The notes under the pieces were generated by a model. That model did no database searches, was not told where the DNA came from, and saw nothing but the letters and a program-made list of their open reading frames with translations. Source: Catalimonadaceae bacterium JC749 (GTDB lineage Bacteria > Bacteroidota > Bacteroidia > Cytophagales > Cyclobacteriaceae). From it: a stretch of 64,000 nt of DNA. Positions within the stretch are counted from its first letter, which is position 1. Every line of letters starts with the position of its first letter. Below, in pieces: positions 15,778 through 24,473 of this stretch. The stretch is from assembly GCA_021730635.1 (NCBI GenBank), contig JAJNNC010000009.1:62001-126000 (forward strand), written 5' to 3'. The position numbers and the translations under genes are program-made.

Positions 15778-17184
15778 TTAAAGATTGAGGGCACCCTGTC
15801 CTGATGCCATCAGATACGCTTCTTTCAAGGCTTCGGCATAGGTAGGATGGGCATAAGAGATCCGGAACATATCCTCATCGGTTACCTCGTAGGTCATCCC
15901 TACCACTGCCTGGGCGATCAGGTCGGCGGCACGAGGACCGATGATATGCACACCTAATATTTCTCCGTATTTCGGATCAGCCAGCACCTTGACAAATCCC
16001 TCGGTGTCCATGGAAGCCCTGGCCCTGCCTAAGGCAGAGAAAGGAAACTTGCCTGTTCGGTAAGGTGTTCCCTTTTCTTTCAGATATTCCTCCGTATAGC
16101 CTACCGAAGCCACTTCCGGCCAGGTATACACCACTCCGGGAATGAGATGGTACTGAATGGGATGCTGTTTTCCGGCAATAGCCTCTACGGCAAAGATACC
16201 CTCTTCTTCTGCCTTGTGTGCCAGCATCGCACCTCCAATGACATCACCGATGGCGTAGATATGAGGCAATGTGGTTTGCAAAAGATGGTTTACTTTGATA
16301 AATCCTTTGCTGTCTTTCTCAATGCCAAGCGTGTCAAGTCCTACATTTTCCGTATAGGGTTTTCGCCCCACTGCCACCAGACAGTAATCTGCTGACAAGG
16401 ACTGTTCTTCATGGTCTGCATGTATGAAGCTGACTGTCACCTTTTCTCTGCGCTGCACCGCTGACTGCACTTTGGCCTTCAGGATGATATTGATGTGGAG
16501 CTTTGCCAAAATCTTTTTTAAAGCCTGCCCCAACTCATGATCCATGGTAGGGATCAGTCGATCCATATATTCTATGATGGTTACCTTGACCCCAATACGG
16601 GCAAAGATAGACGCCATTTCTACCCCTATGATTCCCCCTCCGATGATCACCATCGTGTCGGGTTTTTCTTTTAAGTTCAGGGCTTCCGTAGAAGAAATGA
16701 TCCGTTGCTTGTTAATTTCCACCCCAGGGATAGAAGCCGGTTTGGAACCGGTGGCTATGATAAAATATTGGCTGGAAAGCAGCCTGTCTGGCACCCCTTC
16801 TCTTTTGACCAACAACTGATGCTGGTCTTTGAAAATGCCCCACCCCTGCACGACTTCAATCTTATTTTTCTTCATCAGAAACTGCAGTCCTGCGGTATTC
16901 TGCCCTACTACCTTGTTTTTTCTTTGTATCAGTTGGGCAAAGTTGAGGGCTACGGGGCTGGTTTCTATACCATGCTCCCTGAATTTTTCCTGTGCGGTAT
17001 GAAAATGCTCCGTGCTATCCAGCAGTGCCTTGGAAGGAATACAGCCCACATTGGTACAGGTGCCTCCCAGGGTATCATATTTTTCTACCAGGGCTACCCG
17101 GTATCCGAGTTGTGCTGCCCGTATGGCAGCCACATAACCTCCAGGGCCGGAACCTATGATGGTAATGTCAAATGAGTCGTTCAT
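15778..17184 (-). CDS. lpdA: Dihydrolipoyl dehydrogenase (E3)
   Basis: 468 residues, full length. FAD-binding GSGPGGYVAAIRAAQLG (about 11-27), the redox disulfide in GGTCTNVGCIPSKALL (C43/C48), NAD-binding GGGIIGVEMASIFARIG, the second FAD motif YAIGDVIGG, and the C-terminal HPTYAEA with the catalytic His-Glu pair of the partner subunit. The enzyme reoxidises lipoyl groups of 2-oxoacid dehydrogenases or the glycine cleavage system. No E1, E2 or lipoate genes are nearby. Its promoter region holds an ATACC-N4-GGTAT palindrome identical in type to those upstream of the TetR gene behind it, pointing to TetR control. Confidence 0.95.
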   Translation of the reverse strand: MNDSFDITIIGSGPGGYVAAIRAAQLGYRVALVEKYDTLGGTCTNVGCIPSKALLDSTEHFHTAQEKFREHGIETSPVALNFAQLIQRKNKVVGQNTAGLQFLMKKNKIEVVQGWGIFKDQHQLLVKREGVPDRLLSSQYFIIATGSKPASIPGVEINKQRIISSTEALNLKEKPDTMVIIGGGIIGVEMASIFARIGVKVTIIEYMDRLIPTMDHELGQALKKILAKLHINIILKAKVQSAVQRREKVTVSFIHADHEEQSLSADYCLVAVGRKPYTENVGLDTLGIEKDSKGFIKVNHLLQTTLPHIYAIGDVIGGAMLAHKAEEEGIFAVEAIAGKQHPIQYHLIPGVVYTWPEVASVGYTEEYLKEKGTPYRTGKFPFSALGRARASMDTEGFVKVLADPKYGEILGVHIIGPRAADLIAQAVVGMTYEVTDEDMFRISYAHPTYAEALKEAYLMASGQGALNL

Positions 17185-17229
17185 GTATGTGTGTGTTATG
17201 AAAGGTGAATGATGATATTAAGTTTGTAT

Positions 17230-17245
17230 TATACCGATTGGTATA
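17230..17245. promoter_or_regulatory. TetR operator candidate in front of lpdA
   Basis: TATACC-GATT-GGTATA, a perfect 6+4+6 palindrome 46 bp upstream of the lpdA ATG and just after the TetR stop codon. The same palindrome type occurs twice in front of the TetR gene. Confidence 0.7.
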
Positions 17246-17262
17246 TTTTTGAATAAAAAATT

Positions 17263-17853
17263 TTAGTCTTTGATTTCAGTCAATATTTTTTCAACCTGGT
17301 CGAGAGCTCTGTTAAGATAGCGGCTCTGCCCTGTACTTTTGGTAAGCAGGATACCCCCTTCAATCAGGCTGATCATAAGGCTGGCAATGGTCGAAGGATT
17401 TGTCGTATCTTTGATTTCCCCCTTCTTTATACCTTTTTTCACCAGCGATTGGATCCCTTTGTCGAAGCGGGCGATAGCCTTATTCACTTTCTGATGGAGC
17501 CCCTGATGGGTGTCATCTGCTTCCGGGGCTGTATTGACAATAGGGCAGCCAATGGACAGAAACTTTTCTTTGAAAGCGGTGCGGTAAAAGCGGGGAAATA
17601 CCATCAGCTTTTCCCAGGTACTACTGGTGGTAGACATCCGCTGTTCGATAGCTGCTGTAATCTGGTGCATGTTGTAGTCGAACACCGCCAGCGCCACGTC
17701 ATCCTTGTTCTCAAAGTTACCATAGATGGCTCCTTTGGTGAGCCCTGTCACTTCAGTGATATCCGACATGGAGGTACCGGCATATCCTTTTTTGTTAAAA
17801 ACAGGAGCGGTTTGCTCAATAATATATTGCCGGGTAAGGGCTGCCTTGCTCAT
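17263..17853 (-). CDS. TetR/AcrR family transcriptional regulator
   Basis: 196 residues. The N-terminal helix-turn-helix is clear (RQYIIEQTAPVFNKKGYAGTSMSDITEVTGLTKGAIYGNFENKDDVALAVFDY, about 8-60), and the C-terminal half is the usual helical ligand domain. Two operator-like palindromes lie directly upstream (17860-17903) and one lies between this gene and lpdA, so autorepression plus control of lpdA is likely. The ligand is unknown. Confidence 0.9.
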   Translation of the reverse strand: MSKAALTRQYIIEQTAPVFNKKGYAGTSMSDITEVTGLTKGAIYGNFENKDDVALAVFDYNMHQITAAIEQRMSTTSSTWEKLMVFPRFYRTAFKEKFLSIGCPIVNTAPEADDTHQGLHQKVNKAIARFDKGIQSLVKKGIKKGEIKDTTNPSTIASLMISLIEGGILLTKSTGQSRYLNRALDQVEKILTEIKD

Positions 17854-17859
17854 ACAAAT

Positions 17860-17903
17860 TATACCATTTGGTATATTTAACGAGAAATATACCGATTGGT
17901 TTA
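17860..17903. promoter_or_regulatory. Tandem TetR operator candidates (autoregulation)
   Basis: TATACC-ATTT-GGTATA at 17860-17875 (perfect) and TATACC-GATT-GGTTTA at 17888-17903 (one arm imperfect), 28 bp apart. The first begins 7 bp from the TetR start codon, where bound repressor would block transcription. Confidence 0.7.
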
Positions 17904-18061
17904 TTAATTTAATGTTAAATGATCAGGAGATTCCCATTTCAAAAACGAGCGGAAATTAAGAAGGACCAAAAGCATCAGCACCATGTTGTTCTCATCATGT
18001 CATTGACAAGAAACACAATTCGAACCAAGGCATACATTTTTGCTATGATGTCATCACCCCA

Positions 18062-18928
18062 CTACTTTGAGCGCTGGGTTGCCAGTGTTCTGATAGCCTT
18101 ATCAAGGAGGCTATTGAATGTTTCAGAATCTTCCATCATCAAAAAGTGACCCACTCCAGACATTAATTCTACCTCGATGTTGTGTCGTTGTGCTGCTTCC
18201 ATATCTGTGCGCTGAAAATCAGCATTGATCACCTTAATGGGTTGCGCGATCTTAGCAAGCGCCTCTCTTGCGTTCCACAGAAAAAGATTTCTTCCAGAGG
18301 CTATGGCAACTTCAGGCGAAGCCGCACTCATGTCTGACGCAATCTGTGCTATCAGCGAGGAATCAGAATTGGCAGTAAACATAGAAGTTTTGACAAACGC
18401 CTGTGTTGTTGATATAAAGTCATTTACAAAGGGTTGTAAGAAGTTATCAGCCTCTTCAGGAGAGCTTGTGTGATGAAGGTTCTTGAAGGTCTCGACACCT
18501 ACCAATCCGATGATGCGATCCGGAATAAGTTGTGCTGTCTCCACCATGACAGGACCTCCCATAGAATGTCCTATCAGGATCACCTGTTCCAAATCAAGCT
18601 TATCGACCACGGCTGCCACATCCTCACCAAAGGCAGTCACCGTCCAGTCTTGGCGATCTTGTCCTGATTTGCCATGTCCGGCAAGATCAAGGGTGACTAC
18701 CTTATGGCGCTGAGAGAAGTAAGGAATCTGTGCCTGCCAATAAGACTGGTCACAGGACCATCCATGGACAAAGACCAATGCAGGAGAGCCGCTTCCAAAT
18801 TCCTGATAATGGATCTTAACACCATCCGTTGACTCAACAGATGAAGCAGGAGTTGGTGTCTGTGATTGGCTCACTGTCAATGAACCAAGCATAAATAGCA
18901 AGATACACCCGTATATACAAGATTTCAT
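18062..18928 (-). CDS. Exported alpha/beta hydrolase
   Basis: 288 residues with a Sec signal (YGCILLFMLGSLTVSQSQ). Alpha/beta hydrolase landmarks are the oxyanion strand FVHGWSCDQSYW, the nucleophile elbow IGHSMGGP, a catalytic aspartate candidate in INADFQRTD, and the final histidine in SGVGHFLMMEDSETF. It is likely a periplasmic esterase or lactonase. There is no closely coupled neighbour: TetR/lpd behind it end 209 bp away and the ABC-F gene diverges. Confidence 0.85.
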   Translation of the reverse strand: MKSCIYGCILLFMLGSLTVSQSQTPTPASSVESTDGVKIHYQEFGSGSPALVFVHGWSCDQSYWQAQIPYFSQRHKVVTLDLAGHGKSGQDRQDWTVTAFGEDVAAVVDKLDLEQVILIGHSMGGPVMVETAQLIPDRIIGLVGVETFKNLHHTSSPEEADNFLQPFVNDFISTTQAFVKTSMFTANSDSSLIAQIASDMSAASPEVAIASGRNLFLWNAREALAKIAQPIKVINADFQRTDMEAAQRHNIEVELMSGVGHFLMMEDSETFNSLLDKAIRTLATQRSK

Positions 18929-19167
18929 ATTGTAAAGGGTTGTTGTCTGTTCGCTAATAAAGCCCCATAAATAGTAAATCTATACAAAAGTGGCTTCATT
19001 AAATAGCTAATTTCTTTCTGAGAGATTCTTTCCGATTCACCTCTTGCGCATCATTTCCAAAATCTCTATTTTTGTCATTCAATGTAAAGTTACCCACATG
19101 AAAATGATCGTTTCTTTCCCCGGTTTATTCCTCTCTCCCATTGCGCAATCTTTTACCGAAAGAAACG

Positions 19168-20763
19168 ATGACATTCATAGCACAAAATATCAACTTTACC
19201 CTACCGACCGGTCAGGTACTCCTGCGGGAGATCAACCTGTCACTCCATAAGGGAGACAAAGCTGCCCTGGTGGGCGATAATGGTACCGGAAAGTCTACTT
19301 TGCTGAAAATTTTAGCAGGAGAAATACTACCCAAGGCAGGTATCATCACCCATGACAGGCTCCCCTATTATATTCCTCAACACTTTGGTCAGTATAATGC
19401 GTTATCTGTAGCACAGGTTCTGGCGATAGACAAGAAGCTCCAGGCCCTACATGCTATCATTCAGGGCAGTACCGATCCTACCTTATTTGAAATACTGGCC
19501 GATGATTGGGACATAGAAGCCCGTTGCCAGCAGGCTTTAGACCGATGGGATTTGCACAATGTGCAACTCACTGACTCCTTTGCTCCCTATAGCGGCGGAG
19601 AGAAAACAAAAATACTATTGGCGGGCATTGACATCCACCAGCCTGATATCGTGATGCTCGATGAGCCTACCAATCACCTGGACCTGACAGGACGGAAACA
19701 ACTCTACGACTGGGTAGAAACCACCCCTCAGGGTTTGCTGATCGTGAGCCATGATCGCCAATTGTTGCAATTGTGTAATCCTATTTTAGAACTATACGGA
19801 GGCGGTATCAATCTCTATGGGGGTAATTATGACTTTTATGAAGCCAAAAAAGCTGAAGAGACAGAGGCCCTTCGCCAACAGATAGAGCATACGGAAAAAA
19901 CGCTGAAATCGGCTAGGAAGAAACAGCAGGATACCCTGGAGCGCAAACAAAAGGAAAGTGCGAGGGGTGCCAGACAGAAAAAAAAATCCGGTGTACCCAA
20001 AATCATGATGAAGGGGTACAAAAACGCAGGAGAACAAACACTGGCCCGATTAAAGGACACCCACACGAAAAAGATAACCTCCTTGCGGACTGACCTGCAA
20101 ACCTTAAAATCTCAGGAACAAATCAGCCGCGTCATCCGGACAAACTTTGAGGATGCCTCCCTGCACCAGGGAAAGACATTGGTCAGGGCAGAAAAAGTCA
20201 ACTTTGTTTTTCCTTCCGGACAAGCTGTCTTTACCCATGACCAGACCTATACCCTGTATAGTGGCGACAGGCTTTCCATTGCGGGCCCGAATGGTAGTGG
20301 TAAATCTACCCTGATCCAACTCATGATGGGTACCATCCCTCCTACTTCCGGCCAGCTTTTCCTGGCGGAGGCAGATACGGTCTTACTGGATCAGGAATAT
20401 TCTATTATCCAGCGGGATAAAACCGTGCTGCAACAGGTGGAAGCATTCAATGAAAACAAACTGCCTGAACACGAACTGAAGATCCGCTTAAACCGCTTCT
20501 TATTTGACAGGGACAATTGGGATAAACCCTGTAGTGCCCTGAGTGGCGGAGAGATGATGCGGTTGGCACTGTGCAGCATCATGGTCAAAAACCAGGCACC
20601 GGATATCATCGTGCTGGATGAACCTACCAATAATCTTGATTTGAAAAACATCAAGATTCTGACCCATACGATCGCGCACTATCAGGGAACCCTGGTGGTT
20701 GTATCCCATGATCTTCGTTTTTTAGAAGAAGTAGGGATACAAAGAGAAATCAGGCTGAATTAA
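19168..20763 (+). CDS. ABC-F family ATPase
   Basis: 531 residues from the ATG at 19168 (an upstream TTG at 19141 adds nine residues unlike the family). It has two ABC cassettes and no membrane span: GDNGTGKST, YSGGEKTKILLAG and LDEPTNHLDL in the first; GPNGSGKST, LSGGEMMRLAL and LDEPTNNLDL in the second. A lysine-rich linker (about 240-300, KKKSGVPKIMMKGYKNAGEQT) separates them. ABC-F proteins act at the ribosome, either as translation factors or in antibiotic protection. The short linker and overall pattern resemble Lsa/Vga-like and housekeeping groups equally, so resistance cannot be claimed. Confidence 0.9.
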   Translation: MTFIAQNINFTLPTGQVLLREINLSLHKGDKAALVGDNGTGKSTLLKILAGEILPKAGIITHDRLPYYIPQHFGQYNALSVAQVLAIDKKLQALHAIIQGSTDPTLFEILADDWDIEARCQQALDRWDLHNVQLTDSFAPYSGGEKTKILLAGIDIHQPDIVMLDEPTNHLDLTGRKQLYDWVETTPQGLLIVSHDRQLLQLCNPILELYGGGINLYGGNYDFYEAKKAEETEALRQQIEHTEKTLKSARKKQQDTLERKQKESARGARQKKKSGVPKIMMKGYKNAGEQTLARLKDTHTKKITSLRTDLQTLKSQEQISRVIRTNFEDASLHQGKTLVRAEKVNFVFPSGQAVFTHDQTYTLYSGDRLSIAGPNGSGKSTLIQLMMGTIPPTSGQLFLAEADTVLLDQEYSIIQRDKTVLQQVEAFNENKLPEHELKIRLNRFLFDRDNWDKPCSALSGGEMMRLALCSIMVKNQAPDIIVLDEPTNNLDLKNIKILTHTIAHYQGTLVVVSHDLRFLEEVGIQREIRLN

Positions 20764-20838
20764 GGAGAAAGCACCATTGATATCAGAATATTAACTAATG
20801 GACCAAAGGCTCAGGATATTGCTGGGGCTTTCTCCTTA
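20761..20838. other. 12-bp inverted repeat at convergent gene ends
   Basis: TAAGGAGAAAGC (20761-20772, starting with the ABC-F stop codon) and GCTTTCTCCTTA (20827-20838, inside the last codons of the converging YrdC-like gene) are perfect complements; CCATT and AATGG inside can form a second stem. The placement suggests a bidirectional terminator, but there are no strong U-tracts. Confidence 0.4.
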
Positions 20839-21533
20839 GCTTCCCAGGCTCTCAGATGAGACGGTATCTTTTCTTTGAATGCCTGTAAACCCGGACCCTC
20901 TCTATGGATAGAAACCTGATGCTTTTCATAGCCGAAAATGGGGTAAGATCCCAGTTCCTGAGATGATCGCTCTCCTTTGATAAACAGTGCTATATTTTTC
21001 TGTTTTCCAAACTGAAAAGCTTTCTCAAATTCTGTAATGGACCCTTCGGGATCGCCGCTTACATTACAACTGGTGCAAAGCGGGGCCGCGTAATTTTGGT
21101 AATCCCAAATTTTGTCGGGCGGATAAGATTCAAAAGAACGCTCAACCGCTTTGAACAATTCGGCATAAACCCCTGCGAGCAACAGTCCCTGATGCGTTCC
21201 ATGGTACATTGTAGGAGATTGAAAACTTCCAGCTCTGCATTGAAGCCTGATGAACGTACCCGTCATTGTAAGAAAATCTTCTGGAGTTTTGAATGCATCT
21301 GGCAGAGATTCTGGTCGTGCCTGTTTAAGAAATTTCTCTATGGAGCCGATGGCTGTGCCGTAATTTTTGCCTGGCAACCTTTTTTTTACCTCGTTGAGTT
21401 GTGCAGCCCCCCGGGTGGTAGGTGCGGCCAGCAGGACAAATACGGTGGGCAGCTGTACGATAATGGGCTGCCGGTGAATGGCTTCAATCGCTATATCAAA
21501 AGTTTCCGGATGATGAATATCAATAATTTTCAT
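20811..21533 (-). CDS. Divergent Sua5/YrdC-domain protein
   Basis: 240 residues. The QLPTVFVLLAAPTTRGAAQLNEVKKRLPGKNYG segment (about 28-60) corresponds to the start of YrdC with its K..R motif, and LCTSCNVSGDPEG (about 152-164) matches the SxN motif, so the KR...SxN signature that binds ATP and threonine/bicarbonate is kept. Much of the rest is divergent, and the canonical threonylcarbamoyl-AMP synthase of this organism is probably elsewhere. It overlaps the maleate isomerase-like gene by 14 bp, so the two are translationally coupled, which argues for a metabolic rather than tRNA-modifying role. Confidence 0.65.
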   Translation of the reverse strand: MKIIDIHHPETFDIAIEAIHRQPIIVQLPTVFVLLAAPTTRGAAQLNEVKKRLPGKNYGTAIGSIEKFLKQARPESLPDAFKTPEDFLTMTGTFIRLQCRAGSFQSPTMYHGTHQGLLLAGVYAELFKAVERSFESYPPDKIWDYQNYAAPLCTSCNVSGDPEGSITEFEKAFQFGKQKNIALFIKGERSSQELGSYPIFGYEKHQVSIHREGPGLQAFKEKIPSHLRAWEAKEKAPAIS

Positions 21534-22320
21534 GGATAAGAGATTTCTGGTAAATACTGGCAGGACGCAACAGTGAGCCTGCGTTTGTTATATTAGGTGT
21601 GATACCCAGGGTGGTGAGTACCGCATGAGCACTGGCCGTAGCTGCACTGATGACAGGCAACCCTAACCTTTGCTCCGCCTCTTCAATGACTGGCAGCGAG
21701 GGCATTTGTACACAGGCTGAAATGATAAGCGCCTCTGAAGTAGAAAGATCCAGCTGTGAGGCGATAGACAACAGGTTGCGGCTGTCTAAGCGGCCCACTT
21801 TTACATTGTCAGTTACCTCCAAAGAATAGGTTTGTACTACATGAATACCCTCTTCTTCTATGGTAGAAGCCACTACACCTGTCAGTGCTTGGGTATAGGG
21901 CGTGATCATAGAAACACGGGTTGCCTGTAGTATTTTCAGTGCCTTGATGAGGGCCCCGGCACTGGTCACGATGCCAGGCTTTTTGTTTTCCCGTTGAGCA
22001 CGTGCTGTCAGCCTGCCCTGCATGTCATGCACACAGGCTTTTCCCCCACACATCACGGCTACCAGGCAGGCATACATAATAGCATCTACTTCCGCATCAC
22101 AAAGCTGATCAACCGCATGCTCTGCTTCCTCATTCATTCGCTGCAAGGCTTCCCGGGTCACCTGTTTTAAACGGATGCGGGAAGCATGAAAGGAAAAACG
22201 TTCCCCCTGGCTGATATGCTGGGATTGCAACAGGGCAGGAATTTCGGTTTCCATGGTGGTATTAGAACTCGGCACAATCATGCCGATTCTATAGGCATTG
22301 TTTTTATCTAAAGTTTGCAT
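21520..22320 (-). CDS. Maleate isomerase / Asp-Glu racemase superfamily protein
   Basis: 266 residues. RIGMIVPSSNTTMETEIPALL is the opening strand of the maleate isomerase/arylmalonate decarboxylase group. The two catalytic cysteine positions are visible: C85 in MYACLVAVMCGGK and C203 in IISACVQMPSLPVIEEAE. With both cysteines the protein should isomerise or racemise a dicarboxylate or similar carbanion substrate; decarboxylases of this fold have only one. It is the first gene of a pair with the YrdC-like gene (14-bp overlap). No maleate or nicotinate pathway genes are nearby. Confidence 0.8.
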   Translation of the reverse strand: MQTLDKNNAYRIGMIVPSSNTTMETEIPALLQSQHISQGERFSFHASRIRLKQVTREALQRMNEEAEHAVDQLCDAEVDAIMYACLVAVMCGGKACVHDMQGRLTARAQRENKKPGIVTSAGALIKALKILQATRVSMITPYTQALTGVVASTIEEEGIHVVQTYSLEVTDNVKVGRLDSRNLLSIASQLDLSTSEALIISACVQMPSLPVIEEAEQRLGLPVISAATASAHAVLTTLGITPNITNAGSLLRPASIYQKSLIHENY

Positions 22321-22746
22321 TTAAATAGACTTCGTTTTTTGGTGATTAATATTGTTTTTCTCAAAAGATACTCTTAGTGTGTGAGGCTTTCTTTTTTGTA
22401 ACCGGAAGAGCAAATTTTTTTTGAAGGAGCCAGTTTATCGTCAGGTTAGAAAACCAAAGGAGACTAAGGCATATTACATTAGAGAAAACTATAATGCAGC
22501 CTATCCTGGATTATCCAAGAGAAACGAACTCATCCGACGAAGGGGATACCATCGCAGTCGCTTTTATAGGACGGTAGTCTCAATACAAGGGGTCATAAGT
22601 AGGCTCCCTTACGCTGGTAGTTATTGGAAAAGAAGGGATCAATGACTGGTAAACTGGTAAACAGTCATCTGCCTCCGCTACTGTTGAAGAATAGGGTGAA
22701 AAAAGAAAGGCAAGAAAGCCTCCTGTTGTATTTGATGTTCTCTTTG
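22321..22746. other. Gene-free stretch
   Basis: 426 bp between two minus-strand genes. A 74-codon frame on the plus strand (22421-22645, TTG start, Arg/Tyr-rich) has no recognisable family and no promoter, and could be chance or a degraded gene. Nothing else stands out apart from the upstream region of the maleate isomerase gene. Confidence 0.4.
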
Positions 22747-24354
22747 CTAAGCTTTTGCTAATTGGCCGGTAATAGGATTTCGCATTTCTGTGGCAGTATC
22801 CTCCAGCTGCGCCACACTGTTCAAAAAGGAAAGGGTAAGCTTGTCCTGGTCAAAAGCAAAAATGAACTGATCGCCATGGCATAGCTCCAGGTATTGCAGC
22901 GTGATGATAAGGGTTTGATCATCCTGCCAGCCCGCACTGGCAGCGACCAGAGAAGGAGAATCTGTTCTGATAGGAATAGGAAACAAAGCACTTCCTCTTT
23001 CCTTCTGATTCCCCTCTTTAATCCACTGATTATAGCCGCAGGTCAGGATCACCGGGCCGTCGGGTTCTTCTATCTTTAACACACAGTGCTGGTCGGTAAA
23101 ATCAAGTTGTACGGACCGGGTACCATAGTCATTCGAATCCAGCGTAAACTTTTTCCCATTCAGGCCTGCCGATAAGGGAGAACGCTCCTGATAGACAGGA
23201 GGTGACAGGGAAAGCTGCTGCAAGGTGTTTTTCAGACTCGCCTGGGCTGCCTTATTTTCTTCGATCGGACTATCCTGCATGACGGGCAGGAGATATTCCC
23301 ATACCAGCTTCATAGAGGCCTGCATATCCATGCTCTGGCTGGTAATAGCCACCACCGTATTTTTTTCGGGCGATACCAGGCTGAACTGTCCGAAAGCGCC
23401 GTCGGCCCGATAGCCCCCCACCGTATTTCTCCAGAACTGATAGCCATATCCCTGGTCCCAGTCGGTATCACCTGGTCCATCCGGATCGGAACCTGTCGAT
23501 TGGATTTGCTTGGAAGTGGCGGCTTCCACCCATTCCGGCGACAAAATCTGCTTGTCATTCCACACACCCTTTTGCAGATACAACAAACCCAGCTTGGCTA
23601 TATCTTCCGTCTTAATGCGGAAACCATATCCCCCTACATTTACACCCTGGGGATTTTCAGCCCAATCTGAATCTCTGATCGCCAGCGGGTCCAGTAATCT
23701 GGGTTTCAGGTAGTCTATTAATTTTTCTCCGCTTAACTTTTGTACAATGGCTGACAGCATAAAAGTGGCCGCTGTATTGTATAAAAAGCGGCTGCCAGGC
23801 TCATAGTCTACCGGCCAGTGCAGAAAGGTCTTGACCCAACTTTCTTCCGTATTCTCCCTCATGGCGCGCAAGGGTTCCTGTGCCTGTCCTACCGACATGG
23901 TCAGCAGGTGTTTTACTTTCATGGCTGCCAGGTTCGGGCTTACCTCCGGGGGTGTTTCTTCCGGAAAAAAAGAGAGTACCGGATCTTCTACTGTCAGCAA
24001 TCCTTCGGCAACAGCGAACCCTACGGCTGTGGAAGTGAAGCTTTTGCTCAACGAATACAACTGATGAATATAGGAAGGCTCATAGGGTGCCCACCATCCT
24101 TCAGTCACGACAAAACCGTTCCGTACTATCATGATGCTATGAAACTGCAGCTTGCTTTCCCTGATCTTATCCAGAAAGGTCTGGAGCGCTGATGGGTCTA
24201 TGCCCTGAAGTTCAGGGGCACTTCTTGGCAAAGCAAAAGGAGTCGTAGCCGGCTCTTTACCGGTCTTTGGACTGCAGTTAGGTAAGAGGCTTACCACTGA
24301 GTAGCCCATCGCTCCGGCACCTATTTGTTTGATGAAGGTTCTTCGGTTTGTCAT
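22747..24354 (-). CDS. Exported serine hydrolase (beta-lactamase/class C family)
   Basis: 535 residues. A twin-arginine-like start (NRRTFIKQIGAGAMGYS) ends in SLLPNC, which could be a lipobox. The class C-type catalytic motif SLSKSFTS supplies the SxxK, the YNT triad in FLYNTAATFML is in place of YxN, and a C-terminal beta-rich domain (about 390-520) follows the catalytic domain. Such proteins are esterases, D-aminopeptidases or penicillin-binding-type hydrolases rather than true beta-lactamases. The product is probably anchored in the periplasm. It is divergent from the exported cyclase-family gene. Confidence 0.85.
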   Translation of the reverse strand: MTNRRTFIKQIGAGAMGYSVVSLLPNCSPKTGKEPATTPFALPRSAPELQGIDPSALQTFLDKIRESKLQFHSIMIVRNGFVVTEGWWAPYEPSYIHQLYSLSKSFTSTAVGFAVAEGLLTVEDPVLSFFPEETPPEVSPNLAAMKVKHLLTMSVGQAQEPLRAMRENTEESWVKTFLHWPVDYEPGSRFLYNTAATFMLSAIVQKLSGEKLIDYLKPRLLDPLAIRDSDWAENPQGVNVGGYGFRIKTEDIAKLGLLYLQKGVWNDKQILSPEWVEAATSKQIQSTGSDPDGPGDTDWDQGYGYQFWRNTVGGYRADGAFGQFSLVSPEKNTVVAITSQSMDMQASMKLVWEYLLPVMQDSPIEENKAAQASLKNTLQQLSLSPPVYQERSPLSAGLNGKKFTLDSNDYGTRSVQLDFTDQHCVLKIEEPDGPVILTCGYNQWIKEGNQKERGSALFPIPIRTDSPSLVAASAGWQDDQTLIITLQYLELCHGDQFIFAFDQDKLTLSFLNSVAQLEDTATEMRNPITGQLAKA

Positions 24355-24473
24355 AGTACTTTTGGAGGAATAAGCAGCAAAGCAGGGGAATTACTTTTTT
24401 GCTGTCAATATCAAAAAAATCAATTTAACTTACCCTATACAGATCATTATTTTAACCTTACTCCCTCAAAAAA

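Noticed and set aside
22421-22645. 74-codon Arg/Tyr-rich frame on the plus strand
   Set aside because: TTG start, no family match recognised and no promoter; kept only as a note in the gap entry.
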